Below the pieces are notes generated by a model, which did not search any database, was not told the DNA's origin, and saw only the letters and a list, made by a program, of their open reading frames with translations. The position numbers and the translations under genes are program-made. 64,000 nucleotides of DNA, from NCBI RefSeq assembly GCF_000429985.1, contig NZ_AUCX01000013.1, positions 89,013-153,012 of the forward strand. Reading direction: 5' to 3'. Every line of letters begins with the position of its first letter. Within the stretch, counting starts at the first letter, position 1. Shown here one piece after another: positions 56,451-64,000 of this stretch. This stretch comes from Maridesulfovibrio bastinii DSM 16055. Its GTDB lineage: Bacteria > Desulfobacterota > Desulfovibrionia > Desulfovibrionales > Desulfovibrionaceae.

Positions 56451-56893
56451 CTTGAAGCCTTATGAATAATATAGGTAACGACTCCCCAGATTTCGAATGA
56501 GGTTTCTTCATGAATTTCAAAGTGAGGGTATGCATCATTTTCCGGAATCAGAAAAAGTTTTCCAGCCCTTGTTTTTAAGCGTTTTACGGTTAGCTCCCCA
56601 TTTAATGCTGCTATGATGATAGAACCATTTTGGGCAGAGATAGATCTGTCGACTATGAGGATGTCGTTATCACTTATATTTGCCCCAATCATGGAGTCGC
56701 CGCATGCACGAACAAAAAAAGTTGCAGTTGGATTTCCTATCAGATGTTCATTAAGATCTAGATTGCGGTCAAGATAGTCATCAGCCGGTGAAGGAAATCC
56801 TGCTGATACGGGATTAAGGTATAAGGGCAGCTTACATCTGGTTGATGTTTTTAGCTGAAATATCTGATTCTTAAATTTATTTATGCAGGACAT
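56447..56893 (-). CDS. umuD: UmuD-like SOS mutagenesis peptidase
   Basis: Self-cleaving partner of UmuC. With ATG 56893 the protein has 148 residues, close to the usual size. The predicted cleavage site is A31-G32 (VSAGFPSP), catalytic Ser67 in ACGDSMIGA and Lys104 in LTVKRLK, 37 apart as in E. coli UmuD. An upstream TTG at 56929 is rejected because it lies on the predicted -35 box. The RNA may start at the ATG itself (see 56900-56931). Confidence 0.92.
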   Translation of the reverse strand: MSCINKFKNQIFQLKTSTRCKLPLYLNPVSAGFPSPADDYLDRNLDLNEHLIGNPTATFFVRACGDSMIGANISDNDILIVDRSISAQNGSIIIAALNGELTVKRLKTRAGKLFLIPENDAYPHFEIHEETSFEIWGVVTYIIHKASR

Positions 56894-56899
56894 GTTTAT

Positions 56900-56931
56900 T
56901 TTATATTGACTAAAGTTGTTTAATGTCAACT
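56900..56931 (-). promoter_or_regulatory. umuDC promoter with overlapping inverted repeat
   Basis: Minus strand TTGACA (56929-56924), 18-base spacer and TATAAA (56905-56900) form a strong promoter; start would fall at or next to the umuD ATG. AGTTG-N8-CAACT (56914-56931) is a perfect inverted repeat over the -35. A LexA-type site is plausible but does not match a consensus I know. Confidence 0.65.
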
Positions 56932-56961
56932 AAAAATAAACATTGTCTTTTATAATAAGAA

Positions 56962-56994
56962 AATCCCGTAACTGAAAATTACAGCTACGGGATT
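56962..56994 (-). terminator. Terminator after the DHH gene
   Basis: AATCCCGTA pairs with TACGGGATT (with CTG/CAG inside); minus strand continues TTTTC. Confidence 0.72.
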
Positions 56995-57018
56995 AACTCT
57001 ATAATTTTTTAGAAATTT

Positions 57019-57936
57019 TTATTTTCCATCCATACAGCTGGCAACCAGCTCTCCTAGAACTGCATCGGCAGTGTCATGCGGAACCTGACATGTTCCGACC
57101 TGCTTATGGCCGCCTCCGCCATATTTTAACAGCAGGCTGCCTACATCTACTGAACTTGTTCTATTTAGAATGCTGTGCCCAACAGAAAAAACAGTGTTTT
57201 GTTTCTGTTTTCCCCACATAACCTGAATACTTATATTTGTCTCAGGATACATGGAATAAACAGTAAATCTGTTTCCAGGGAAAATTTCTTCCTGCTCACG
57301 AAGATCAATAACTATTACATTAGCGAAAACTTCTGTACAGTCCATGAGCATTTTTCTGAATTGGCGATCCCGTTCGTAATAAAGGTTTATACGCTCACGA
57401 ACATCAGGGTGGGCAAGAATCTTATCAATTGGCATTTTTCTGCAATAATCGATAAGATTTTCCATTAGCTGGTAATTGCTTACATTGAAATGTCTGTATC
57501 TGCCGAGACCTGTTCTGGGATCCATAATGAATCCGAGAAGTATCCATCCGCTTGGATTTTCGATCTCTTCCGGGGTTAAATCACCACTGTCGACTTTATC
57601 AACATACGTGAGCATCTCGTCAAATTTGTTGCCAAATTTTTCATGACCGCCGAAGTATTCCCAAACAACCCTGGCGCAACTTTTTTCAGGCTTGGACATT
57701 CCTTTGAATTCCATAGATTGTCCCAGACGCTCATCTTCGCTTGAATGATGGTCAAACCAATAGCCGCAACCTTCAATGTATGGAACATTAGCTACTATAT
57801 CGTTGGGATCTCCAGGATATTTGCCGTCCTGCACATCCTTGGGATGAACGAAAAGCCAGTTATCCATGATTCCAATATCAGTGAGCAGAACAGCACAGGC
57901 AAGTCCGTCAAAGTCAGATCTGGTAAGAAGCCGCAT
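57019..57936 (-). CDS. DHH-family phosphoesterase
   Basis: A 305-residue member of the DHH/DHHA1 superfamily (exopolyphosphatase, nanoRNase, pAp phosphatase or cyclic dinucleotide phosphodiesterase). Motif I LTRSDFDGLACAVLL (4-18) and the DHH triad GYWFDHHSSEDE (about 57-68) supply metal ligands; the DHHA1 end carries GGGGHKQVGTCQVP. No transmembrane or PAS/GGDEF part, so a simple cytosolic exonuclease-type enzyme is likely. Substrate cannot be told. Confidence 0.85.
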   Translation of the reverse strand: MRLLTRSDFDGLACAVLLTDIGIMDNWLFVHPKDVQDGKYPGDPNDIVANVPYIEGCGYWFDHHSSEDERLGQSMEFKGMSKPEKSCARVVWEYFGGHEKFGNKFDEMLTYVDKVDSGDLTPEEIENPSGWILLGFIMDPRTGLGRYRHFNVSNYQLMENLIDYCRKMPIDKILAHPDVRERINLYYERDRQFRKMLMDCTEVFANVIVIDLREQEEIFPGNRFTVYSMYPETNISIQVMWGKQKQNTVFSVGHSILNRTSSVDVGSLLLKYGGGGHKQVGTCQVPHDTADAVLGELVASCMDGK

Positions 57937-58053
57937 GGTCTCTCCTCAGTATTTCAAGTAAACAATTTCTGTCGGCAAGAGCATTGTCAGCTGTTATTCA
58001 ATAACAACTAAATGTTAACTCATCAACCACAACAGAATAATTCTATTATAATT

Positions 58054-58476
58054 TTACCTGACGACCAGAACCGGACATGGTGCTGTGTGCAGAACTTTAT
58101 GGGTGACACTGCCAACCAGAAGTCCTTCAATGTCTGATTTACCTTTTGAGCCCATTACTATCAAATCACATTCTTCATTTTCGGCAATGGAGGTGATGGT
58201 TTTTGCCGTTTCCCCACCTATTACTTTTTCGCAATAAGTAATTCCTTTTTTGGTTAGCTGCTGCGTATACGTCTTTAGTATAGCGTATGATTCTCTGGTA
58301 TTATCATCAATGGCTTTTTGAAAATTGGGTTCACCAAGACCGGTTGGCACGGGGCGATGGCAATGCAGGATTGTTATTTTCCCATTTGTCATTTCTGACA
58401 GGGAAACGCCATATTCGAAAGCTTTTTGAGAATGCTTTGATTCATCTACGGGAATAAGGATATTTGAAAATTTCAT
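58054..58476 (-). CDS. Universal stress protein UspA family
   Basis: A 140-residue single Usp domain: start FSNILIPVDESKHSQKAF (3-20), and the ATP-binding pattern G-x2-G-x9-G in MGSKGKSDIEGLLVGSVTHKVL (about 108-129), so an ATP-binding Usp type. AAGGAGG upstream on the minus strand. Alone on its transcript; role not specified. Confidence 0.92.
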   Translation of the reverse strand: MKFSNILIPVDESKHSQKAFEYGVSLSEMTNGKITILHCHRPVPTGLGEPNFQKAIDDNTRESYAILKTYTQQLTKKGITYCEKVIGGETAKTITSIAENEECDLIVMGSKGKSDIEGLLVGSVTHKVLHTAPCPVLVVR

Positions 58477-58966
58477 GTGGCCTCCTTTAGGTGGAAATAG
58501 GGTGGTGTATGTTAAGAACCGGATATGAATATGATTACAACATTACCGGCTGGAAGACAGATTTTCTGTAAAGACTGATTGTTAGGTCGGATAAGTTAAT
58601 TTGGGGATATTAGTTCAACATCTGATCTCTTGCAAGAAGTTGTGATGTAATTAACAATTTTAGCAAAAAGTTATAAAGATCAATTGTGAAATTTCATAAT
58701 TAAAGATTATTTTGTTTGAATTCAGCATATTAATATTGATTACGATAATGTATGTTCTCATGTCTATTTTTTTAGATTATGAATAAATGAAAAGTATGCA
58801 GCGTTTAAAACCAAGCCGAAATACATATTGAATGAACAATCAGTTTTTTATGAGCAGATAATTAAATTAAAATTCGTGTTTTCATTTTAGGATAATTTTA
58901 TATTTTATCTCTTAATATGCTGATAATATTAAATTAAAAAATAAGTAAAAAAAATGAAAAAAGTAG
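58477..58966. other. AT-rich non-coding stretch upstream of candidate RNA
   Basis: About 490 bases containing no ORF with a ribosome binding site and no recognisable fold. Base composition is lower in GC than the flanking genes. Confidence 0.5.
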
Positions 58967-58999
58967 TTGACTGACAGATATACTGAATATATATTCAGT
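58967..58999 (+). promoter_or_regulatory. Promoter with 18-bp palindromic operator
   Basis: TTGACT (58967-58972), a 17-base spacer and TATATT (58990-58995) form a near-consensus promoter. The perfect palindrome ACTGAATATATATTCAGT (58982-58999) covers the -10, the style of a TetR-family operator. Confidence 0.8.
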
Positions 59000-59001
59000 T
59001 C

Positions 59002-59214
59002 AGTTGAGAGGGAAAAGAACTTAAGAACTCTCAATATACTTTAGTAAATAATACGTTCTTTAATAAGTAAAATGTTTAGCAACGGTATCCGTATCTTTAG
59101 TGGCACCTTTAAAAGATACGGTTTATCCGAAGTAATATAGCCGATTGCTATGTAAAACACACCTTCCGTTTCCATTCCTTAAAGCAAAAGACCCTAATTT
59201 ATTAGGGTCTTTTG
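59002..59214 (+). ncRNA. Candidate structured small RNA
   Basis: From the predicted start near 59002 to a perfect terminator (AAAAGACCCTAAT / ATTAGGGTCTTTT, 59186-59213) there is no good ORF. Three further stems: TTGAGAG/CTCTCAA (59004-59034), CCGTATCTTT/AAAGATACGG (59089-59121) and ATAGC/GCTAT (59137-59152). A 22-codon frame at 59072-59140 lacks a good ribosome binding site. The size, own promoter, stem-loops and terminator fit a regulated small RNA. No known class recognised. Confidence 0.65.
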
Positions 59215-59326
59215 TCTTTTATAGAGGGAAGTGGTATTAATTTTAAGTTGACGCTTTACAATTTATTATCATAAGAAATCTTTCTGTTATTTCTACATAA
59301 TTCAAATTAAAATAAAGAGTTTATCA

Positions 59327-59905
59327 ATGACTAAAAAGGATATGGTGCTGAAAGCGGCAAAGGAACTTTTCGGCGAATATGGGTACAATGATACTACGTT
59401 CAAGAAAATTGCCGATAGAGCCGGAGTTGCAGTAGGTCTCCTTTCTCATCATTATGGAAGTAAAGAAAAACTTTTTAGGGTTGCCGGACTTGATGTAACT
59501 GAACGTCTTGTAAATGTTTTGCAGGGAGAAGTTGCTGCTGCCGAATCCGGTCTTGAAGCAGTCTGTTTCTTCAGTGAAGGATATTTGAAATTTTCTGTTG
59601 ACCCTAATGAAGATTTTTTAGTTCTGGTAAGATGTTCACCCTTTAGTGATTTGAAAATGGGAAATGACCGTGATGCCATGGTCCAGAAATTTGCACAGAT
59701 TCCGGCTTTACTTGAAACTTGTGTTGCGAGGGGAGTTCGTGACGGATCGCTCCCTGATTTTCCTGTCTCTGAAACTGCCTCAATTGTTTTGTGTAATCTT
59801 GTCGGAGCAGTCAGAACGAAACTTCTTTCTCCATACAGCCCCCCGAATCTTTATGGAGGAATAGTTAAATTTATCAGACGCAGTCTTACAAACAGGAATA
59901 GTTAA
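59327..59905 (+). CDS. TetR-family regulator
   Basis: A 192-residue repressor. The N-terminal HTH is TTFKKIADRAGVAVGLLSHHYGSKEKLF in outline (about residues 26-53). The ligand domain is variable (C-terminal part LVRCSPFSDLKMGNDRDAMVQKF and further). No efflux pump or partner gene follows on this strand. The palindrome 58982-58999, upstream of the candidate RNA, is a possible target. Start ATG at 59327 has no strong ribosome binding site (AAAGAG at 59313-59318). Confidence 0.88.
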   Translation: MTKKDMVLKAAKELFGEYGYNDTTFKKIADRAGVAVGLLSHHYGSKEKLFRVAGLDVTERLVNVLQGEVAAAESGLEAVCFFSEGYLKFSVDPNEDFLVLVRCSPFSDLKMGNDRDAMVQKFAQIPALLETCVARGVRDGSLPDFPVSETASIVLCNLVGAVRTKLLSPYSPPNLYGGIVKFIRRSLTNRNS

Positions 59906-59941
59906 ACCTTTTTGTAGTATTATAGTTAGCTGACAGCTTAA

Positions 59942-59992
59942 AATGGTATCATCACATTCTAAGCATGAGTGCTGTATTGAGATGATACCATT
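59942..59992. terminator. Shared terminator between the TetR gene and cynS
   Basis: Perfect 12-base arms AATGGTATCATC and GATGATACCATT around a 27-base loop; T-rich only on the plus strand. Confidence 0.68.
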
Positions 59993-60017
59993 CTTTAGCT
60001 ATTCGAATTTTTAATTT

Positions 60018-60461
60018 TTACCATTTTCGATATGGCAGAAATTTTCCACTGTAAGTGACAACGACTCGATCACCTTTTGGGTCTTCTTTTTTATTGATAT
60101 CAATTTCAAAATCGATTGCGCTCATAATTCCGTCACCAAACATTTCATGGATGAGTTCTTTCATTGTTGTTCCATAAACCTGTGTTATTTCATGGAATCT
60201 ATAAATAAGAGGGTCGGCTACAACTGTTTCATCCAGAGATCCTTTCATTGGACATTTGGTAAGTTGCACTGCAACTTCATCATCGAGGCCCAACAGATCG
60301 GCGACAATTTTGGCTTGATCAGGTCCCATACTGTTTTGTCCCAGTAAAACAGATGTCACCCATACAGGATGCCCGCCAACTTTAGCTGCTATATCGTTCC
60401 AACTCATACCTTTTTTATCTTTTGCAGCTAAAATCAATTCTGTAGCTTCTTTTCTGGTCAT
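60018..60461 (-). CDS. cynS: Cyanase
   Basis: Bicarbonate-dependent breakdown of cyanate to ammonia and CO2, a decamer. The start at 60461 (AGGAG upstream on the minus strand) gives 147 residues. An N-terminal helical domain (TRKEATELILAAKDKKGMSW) is followed by the catalytic domain. Catalytic R88, E91 and S114 lie in LIYRFHEITQVYGTT and GIMSAIDFEI with E. coli-like spacing (3 and 26). Monocistronic; no carbonic anhydrase or cyanate transporter adjoins. Confidence 0.95.
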   Translation of the reverse strand: MTRKEATELILAAKDKKGMSWNDIAAKVGGHPVWVTSVLLGQNSMGPDQAKIVADLLGLDDEVAVQLTKCPMKGSLDETVVADPLIYRFHEITQVYGTTMKELIHEMFGDGIMSAIDFEIDINKKEDPKGDRVVVTYSGKFLPYRKW

Positions 60462-60802
60462 AAGAACTCCTTTATATCTTTTTTGTTTCCGATAGTTACT
60501 AATCAAATTATATGCCATTTGAGATCCTAGACAGTTTAATAAAATTACCTTTTATTATAGGATGTTATTGATTTTAATATGTTGGTTTTAATTTTAAAAA
60601 TTAACAATTTTGTGTTAAATTAACGTCTGCCAGTAACGAAAAGATAAAATAAAGAGTTTATTGGGATTATACAGTTGGTACACATCGCCGCAGTCATATT
60701 AATATTTTATTATTTGCATTCAAAATATGATACTCAGTTGTTTATTTATGGAGAATCTGTTTATATTTAGTTCAGCATTGAACTATAATTCAGGAGCTGG
60801 AA

Positions 60803-61708
60803 ATGAAAATAGTTATTTCGGGTGGGACAGGGTTTATCGGTAGTTATCTCAGCCGGATGCTTGTTGGCAGCGGCTATGAAGTGATAGTTTTAAGTCGCTC
60901 ATCAAGAGCGTCAAAGATTTCGGGGATAACCAATGTAAAATGGGACACGGATAATATTTCAGGTTGGAGTGAACATATAAATGGATGTAAAGCGGTTATT
61001 AATCTTGCTGGTGATAACATCGCTTCCGGAAGGTGGTCAGATTCCAAAAAGAAAAGTATTCTAGAAAGTCGCATAGCATCAGGAAAAGCTCTGGAACGGG
61101 CCGTCTTAGAAGTGGAAACTCCTCCAGAAGTTTTCATACAGGCTTCAGCAATAGGTTTTTATGGAGCTTTGGGGGCTGACCCTGTGACAGAAGTTTCTTC
61201 AGCCGGTAGCAATTTTTTAGCTGAAGTTTGCCAAAAATGGGAAAATTCCAGTCTGGAAGTTGAGAAGAAAGGAATCAGAAGAGTGATCATAAGGACCGGA
61301 ATGGTTCTTGGTAATGGAGGAGCTCTTGCAAAAATGCTTCCTCCTTTTAAATTAGGTCTTGGCGGAGCTATTGGTGATGGTCATCAGGGCGTTTCATGGA
61401 TTCATATCGATGATGAAATTGGGGCAATTAAATATTTAATTGAGAATGATCAATGTAAAGGTGTATTCAACCTTACAGCTCCATCACCAGTAACTTTCAA
61501 TAGATTTGCAAAATCTATTGGAGCAGTACTTGGAAAACCTGTATTTATGCGCGTTCCATCTTTTATGATGAAGATTATGATGGGGCAGATGGCTCAGGAA
61601 GTTATTTTAAGCGGACAGTTTGTTTTGCCTGAGAAGCTTATTGCAGTAGAATATCCTTTTGAATATGTTGATGTAGAGGCAGCTCTTAGAGATATAATTA
61701 TAAATTAG
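60803..61708 (+). CDS. TIGR01777-family NAD(P)-binding epimerase-like protein
   Basis: An extended short-chain dehydrogenase-like protein of 301 residues. It has the nucleotide motif ISGGTGFIGSYLSRML (4-19), NLAGDNIASGRWSDSKK (about 67-83), ASAIGFYG, and the C-terminal DUF1731-like end (LPEKLIAVEYPFEYVDVEAAL). The family includes YfcH and plant SulA/GC1; activity is not established. AGGAG at 60792-60796 fixes the ATG. Confidence 0.88.
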   Translation: MKIVISGGTGFIGSYLSRMLVGSGYEVIVLSRSSRASKISGITNVKWDTDNISGWSEHINGCKAVINLAGDNIASGRWSDSKKKSILESRIASGKALERAVLEVETPPEVFIQASAIGFYGALGADPVTEVSSAGSNFLAEVCQKWENSSLEVEKKGIRRVIIRTGMVLGNGGALAKMLPPFKLGLGGAIGDGHQGVSWIHIDDEIGAIKYLIENDQCKGVFNLTAPSPVTFNRFAKSIGAVLGKPVFMRVPSFMMKIMMGQMAQEVILSGQFVLPEKLIAVEYPFEYVDVEAALRDIIIN

Positions 61709-61771
61709 ATTAGAAAAATATATTTTTTAAATATATTTTTTAAATATATTACTATACTGTATATTGTAGAG

Positions 61772-61811
61772 AATGGTCGTTGAATTCAAATTCAACGACC
61801 ATTATTTTTTC
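61772..61811 (+). terminator. Terminator after the epimerase gene
   Basis: Perfect 15-base arms AATGGTCGTTGAATT and AATTCAACGACCATT, followed by ATTTTTTC. Loop only two bases. Confidence 0.8.
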
Positions 61812-62025
61812 TAAAATTCAAAGATACTATTTTGTGTTTAGTTTTGAAATTTAATTCGATTTTCGTATATAGCTTGCCACTGTTTCGAAGTTGATTCTTA
61901 AAAACGCCGATTTAAGAGAATTATTTTAATTTTTTAATAATTTTAGCCGTATAATATGGTTTATTTTGTATTGCAAAGAGGCTTTTCTAAGAGTATACAC
62001 TCAACGTTTTTGTTAATCGGATGAC

Positions 62026-62189
62026 GACAGCAGGAGAGATCGCAATTTATAGCGGCGCCGAAGAAGTAACTCTTTCAGGTTCAAGAACTGCTGTCTGACG
62101 AATCTCTGGAGAGACCTCAATCATCGAGGCGCCGAAGGAGCAAACGATGTAATTTGATCATCGTGAAACTCTCAGGCAAAAGGACAGAG
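62026..62189 (+). promoter_or_regulatory. Tandem glycine riboswitch
   Basis: Two glycine aptamers of the gcvT class. Aptamer 1 is closed by GACAGCAG (62026-62033) and CTGCTGTC (62088-62095), containing GGAGAGAT, GCGCCGAAGAAGTAA and CTCTTTCAGG. Aptamer 2 is 62104-62189, with CTCTGGAGAGACC, GCGCCGAAGGAGCAAAC, GAAACTCTCAGGCAAAAGGACAGAG in parts. It controls the AGCS transporter downstream. Confidence 0.96.
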
Positions 62190-62200
62190 CAAATAATCTG

Positions 62201-62230
62201 GACTCCAAACTCTTACTGGAGTCTTTTTTT
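62201..62230 (+). terminator. Riboswitch expression-platform terminator
   Basis: GACTCCA (62201-62207) pairs with TGGAGTC (62217-62223) and seven T follow, directly after the glycine aptamers and 71 bases before the transporter gene. Glycine binding probably changes its formation. Confidence 0.82.
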
Positions 62231-62301
62231 AGTCCTCTCAAACCTTCCAAGGTTCGCAACATCCATCTTTTTATTAACTTTATTTTTTAAAGGATTTTAA
62301 A

Positions 62302-63651
62302 ATGGATTTGCTACAGTTTCTTAACAGTGTAGACTCGTTTGTCTGGGGACCCCCTCTGCTTGTTTTGCTTGTCGGAACAGGTATCTATCTTACATTCCGT
62401 CTCGGTGTATTGCAGGTCATTAAACTTCCGCTGGCATTGCGTTACGTTTTTTGTCCTGAAAAAGAAGTAAGTAAGGATGCAGAAGGGGACGTTTCACCAT
62501 TTGCTTCACTCTGCACAGCTCTCTCAGCTACAATCGGAACAGGTAATATTGTTGGTGTTGCTACCGCAATAAAAGCAGGTGGCCCAGGCGCATTATTCTG
62601 GATGTGGATTGCCGCTTTTTTTGGAATGGCAACAAAATATGCAGAAGCTCTTCTTTCTGTTAAGTATCGTATCACAGATGATAACGGACAGATGTCCGGT
62701 GGTCCGATGTATTATCTCGAACGTGGATTAAAAAATAAATTTCTTGCCCGCATGTTCGCCATTTTCGGGATAGGAGTTGCCTTTCTTGGAATCGGTACTT
62801 TCCCTCAGGTTAACGCCATTGCAGACGCCTCAATGGTTACTTTTGGATCTCCTAAAATAGTAACAGCTGTCATTCTGACAATTTTAGTTGCCGCTGTAAC
62901 ATTAGGCGGAATCCACCGTATTTCAGAAACAGCTAAAAGAATTGTACCGTTTGCCGCAGTCTTTTATGTACTCGCAGCTCTTTTAGTTATCGTTCTTAAC
63001 CTTGATAAAGTTCCCGCAACAATTTCTCTCATTATTAATGCCGCATTTACTCCTGAGGCTGCCTTTGGCGGATCTCTTGGTATTACCATGATGATTGCCA
63101 TGCGTAATGGTGTTGCCAGAGGTGTTTTTTCCAATGAATCCGGTCTGGGTAGTGCTCCTATTGCCGCTGCTGCAGCCCGCACCAATTCATGTGTCCGTCA
63201 GGGATTGATTGCTATGACAGGTACTTTCTTCGATACTATCATTATATGTACAATGACAGGTGTTGTGCTGGTAATGACAGGAGTCTGGAATAATCCTGAT
63301 CTGGCTGGTGCAACAATGACAAGTCAGGCCTTCACCCTTGGTGTTGGTTCACAGATTGGTGAGTATGCTGTTAATATCGGTCTTATTTTCTTTGCATTCA
63401 CAACCATACTCGGATGGAACTATTATGGTGAACGTTGTACAGAATATATAGCCGGGGTTAAGGGAATACTTCCTTTTAAGGTTGTTTACATTCTTCTCGT
63501 AGCCGGCGGTGCATTCATCAAGCTTGAAACTATCTGGACTCTGGCTGACATTGTTAATGGTCTGATGGCCATTCCTAACCTGATAGGTCTTCTCGGACTC
63601 TCAGGTGTTGTTATTGCCGAAACCAGAGCTTATTTTGCAGCAAGATCTTAG
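62302..63651 (+). CDS. AGCS-family Na+/amino-acid symporter (probably glycine)
   Basis: Inner-membrane sodium-coupled symporter, 449 residues, about 11 helices, paralogous to the gene at 41780. Shared signatures: SATIGTGNIVGVATAIKAGG (about 72-91), [31 protein letters not shown]. The glycine riboswitch in the leader makes glycine the likely substrate, in contrast to the ald-linked paralogue. Start AAAGGA at 62289-62294. Confidence 0.94.
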   Translation: MDLLQFLNSVDSFVWGPPLLVLLVGTGIYLTFRLGVLQVIKLPLALRYVFCPEKEVSKDAEGDVSPFASLCTALSATIGTGNIVGVATAIKAGGPGALFWMWIAAFFGMATKYAEALLSVKYRITDDNGQMSGGPMYYLERGLKNKFLARMFAIFGIGVAFLGIGTFPQVNAIADASMVTFGSPKIVTAVILTILVAAVTLGGIHRISETAKRIVPFAAVFYVLAALLVIVLNLDKVPATISLIINAAFTPEAAFGGSLGITMMIAMRNGVARGVFSNESGLGSAPIAAAAARTNSCVRQGLIAMTGTFFDTIIICTMTGVVLVMTGVWNNPDLAGATMTSQAFTLGVGSQIGEYAVNIGLIFFAFTTILGWNYYGERCTEYIAGVKGILPFKVVYILLVAGGAFIKLETIWTLADIVNGLMAIPNLIGLLGLSGVVIAETRAYFAARS

Positions 63652-63678
63652 TTTTCAATTTGGCATAAAGTTTAAAAA

Positions 63679-63742
63679 GGCTGCGAGGAAACTCGCAGCC
63701 TCAGATTGCTGACTAACCCCGTTTTTTTTAAAAGCGGGGTTT
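63679..63742 (+). terminator. Two hairpins after the second AGCS gene
   Basis: GGCTGCGAG/CTCGCAGCC (63679-63700) lacks a T tract; the second, AACCCCG...CGGGGTT (63715-63741), ends TTTTATT. Confidence 0.7.
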
Positions 63743-63766
63743 TATTACGCCCTATTTCTGTTCGAT

Positions 63767-64000
63767 TTAGTTTGAAAAATTTAAATTTGGTCGATCAAAT
63801 CCCAAGTTCGAAGCAAAACAGTGAACGGAACTCTCTTTGAAGGCAATAGTTTTAAAAATATCAGAAAATATGCGTCTAGCGCTTAGGATAAGCGCTATTT
63901 TCTTCATGTTTTGGCAGGCTGCGCAGAGGAGACTTTGTTCTTGAGCCTTCGAGAGGCCGCGCATTCTGGCATAGCGATGTCCGTGAAGCTCTTTTGCATC
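63767..64000 (-). pseudogene. C-terminal part of a transposase (runs off window)
   Basis: The frame enters from beyond 64000 and stops at 63767. Twelve codons before the internal ATG at 63964 continue the same protein (DAKELHGHRYARMRGLSKAQ at the visible start, then SLLCAACQNMKKIALIL). That end resembles the C-terminal helix of DDE transposases of the IS1182/IS5 type. Whether the gene is intact cannot be told; marked as a partial element. It is followed by ~40 bases of AT-rich sequence, where the IS end could lie. Confidence 0.65.

Noticed and set aside
59072..59140. 22-codon frame inside the candidate RNA
   Set aside because: Weak ribosome binding site and overlaps the 10-bp stem; treated as part of the RNA.

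Overview
The window looks like a contiguous piece of the chromosome of a low-GC marine sulfate-reducer-type deltaproteobacterium (Desulfovibrionaceae, Maridesulfovibrio-like). This is inferred from gene content and order: uvrB / TrkA-N channel / NAD+-ligase-like / dapB, a fused AccA-AccD, arylacetate-CoA ligase with an ACT protein, DUF190 with FluC, and a PEP-CTERM-type protein. No sulfate-respiration gene lies in the window, so the assignment is an inference.

Layout. 1-8.4 kb: end of an unknown gene, fbp-tsaD, trxA-trxB-bamD, a weakly HisD-like protein, a stand-alone EF-G and a DUF2062 membrane protein. 8.7-12.9 kb: chemotaxis genes cheA-cheR-cheB. 12.9-18.1 kb: DUF190 and fluC on the minus strand, then a CYTH protein and the N-end-rule set clpS-clpA-aat. 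18.1-24.5 kb: an unknown gene, uvrB, a K+ channel with an altered filter, a NAD+-ligase homologue lacking several catalytic residues, and dapB. 24.6-29.5 kb: an Hpt protein, three outer-membrane-type lipoproteins, a 33-residue membrane peptide, an exported HAD phosphatase and a PEP-CTERM protein. 29.7-35.4 kb: glycerol catabolism (glpK, glpF, glpD, divergent glpR) with repeats in the divergent region. 35.5-38.2 kb: tRNA-Ser(GGA), PfpI, a FIST-like protein and Tpx. 38.6-44.4 kb: an alanine module (TyrR-like sigma-54 activator, a clear -24/-12 promoter, ald, AgcS transporter, alr). 44.7-46.7 kb: paaK plus an ACT-domain gene behind a phenylalanine attenuator. 47-50.3 kb: rsfS, gpmI, a zinc-ribbon protein and menA. 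50.4-54.1 kb: acetyl-CoA carboxylase subunits. 54.4-58.5 kb: a TPR lipoprotein, umuDC, a DHH phosphoesterase and a universal stress protein. 58.9-64 kb: a candidate structured RNA with its own promoter and operator, a TetR regulator, cyanase, a TIGR01777 epimerase, a tandem glycine riboswitch ahead of a second AgcS transporter, and the C-terminal end of a transposase running off the window.

The most notable observation is on the minus strand at 46567-46741. A promoter is followed by a 21-codon leader peptide with eight phenylalanine codons and mutually exclusive hairpins that end in a terminator, all ahead of phenylacetate-CoA ligase. This is a textbook Phe attenuator on a gene normally regarded as catabolic. 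It implies that the ligase serves phenylalanine synthesis from phenylacetate by reductive carboxylation. The second is an unannotated RNA of about 210 nt at 59002-59214, with a near-consensus promoter overlapped by an 18-bp palindrome, several stem-loops and a perfect terminator, just upstream of a TetR gene.

Amino-acid control is a theme of the right half: alanine through sigma-54, phenylalanine through attenuation and glycine through a riboswitch.
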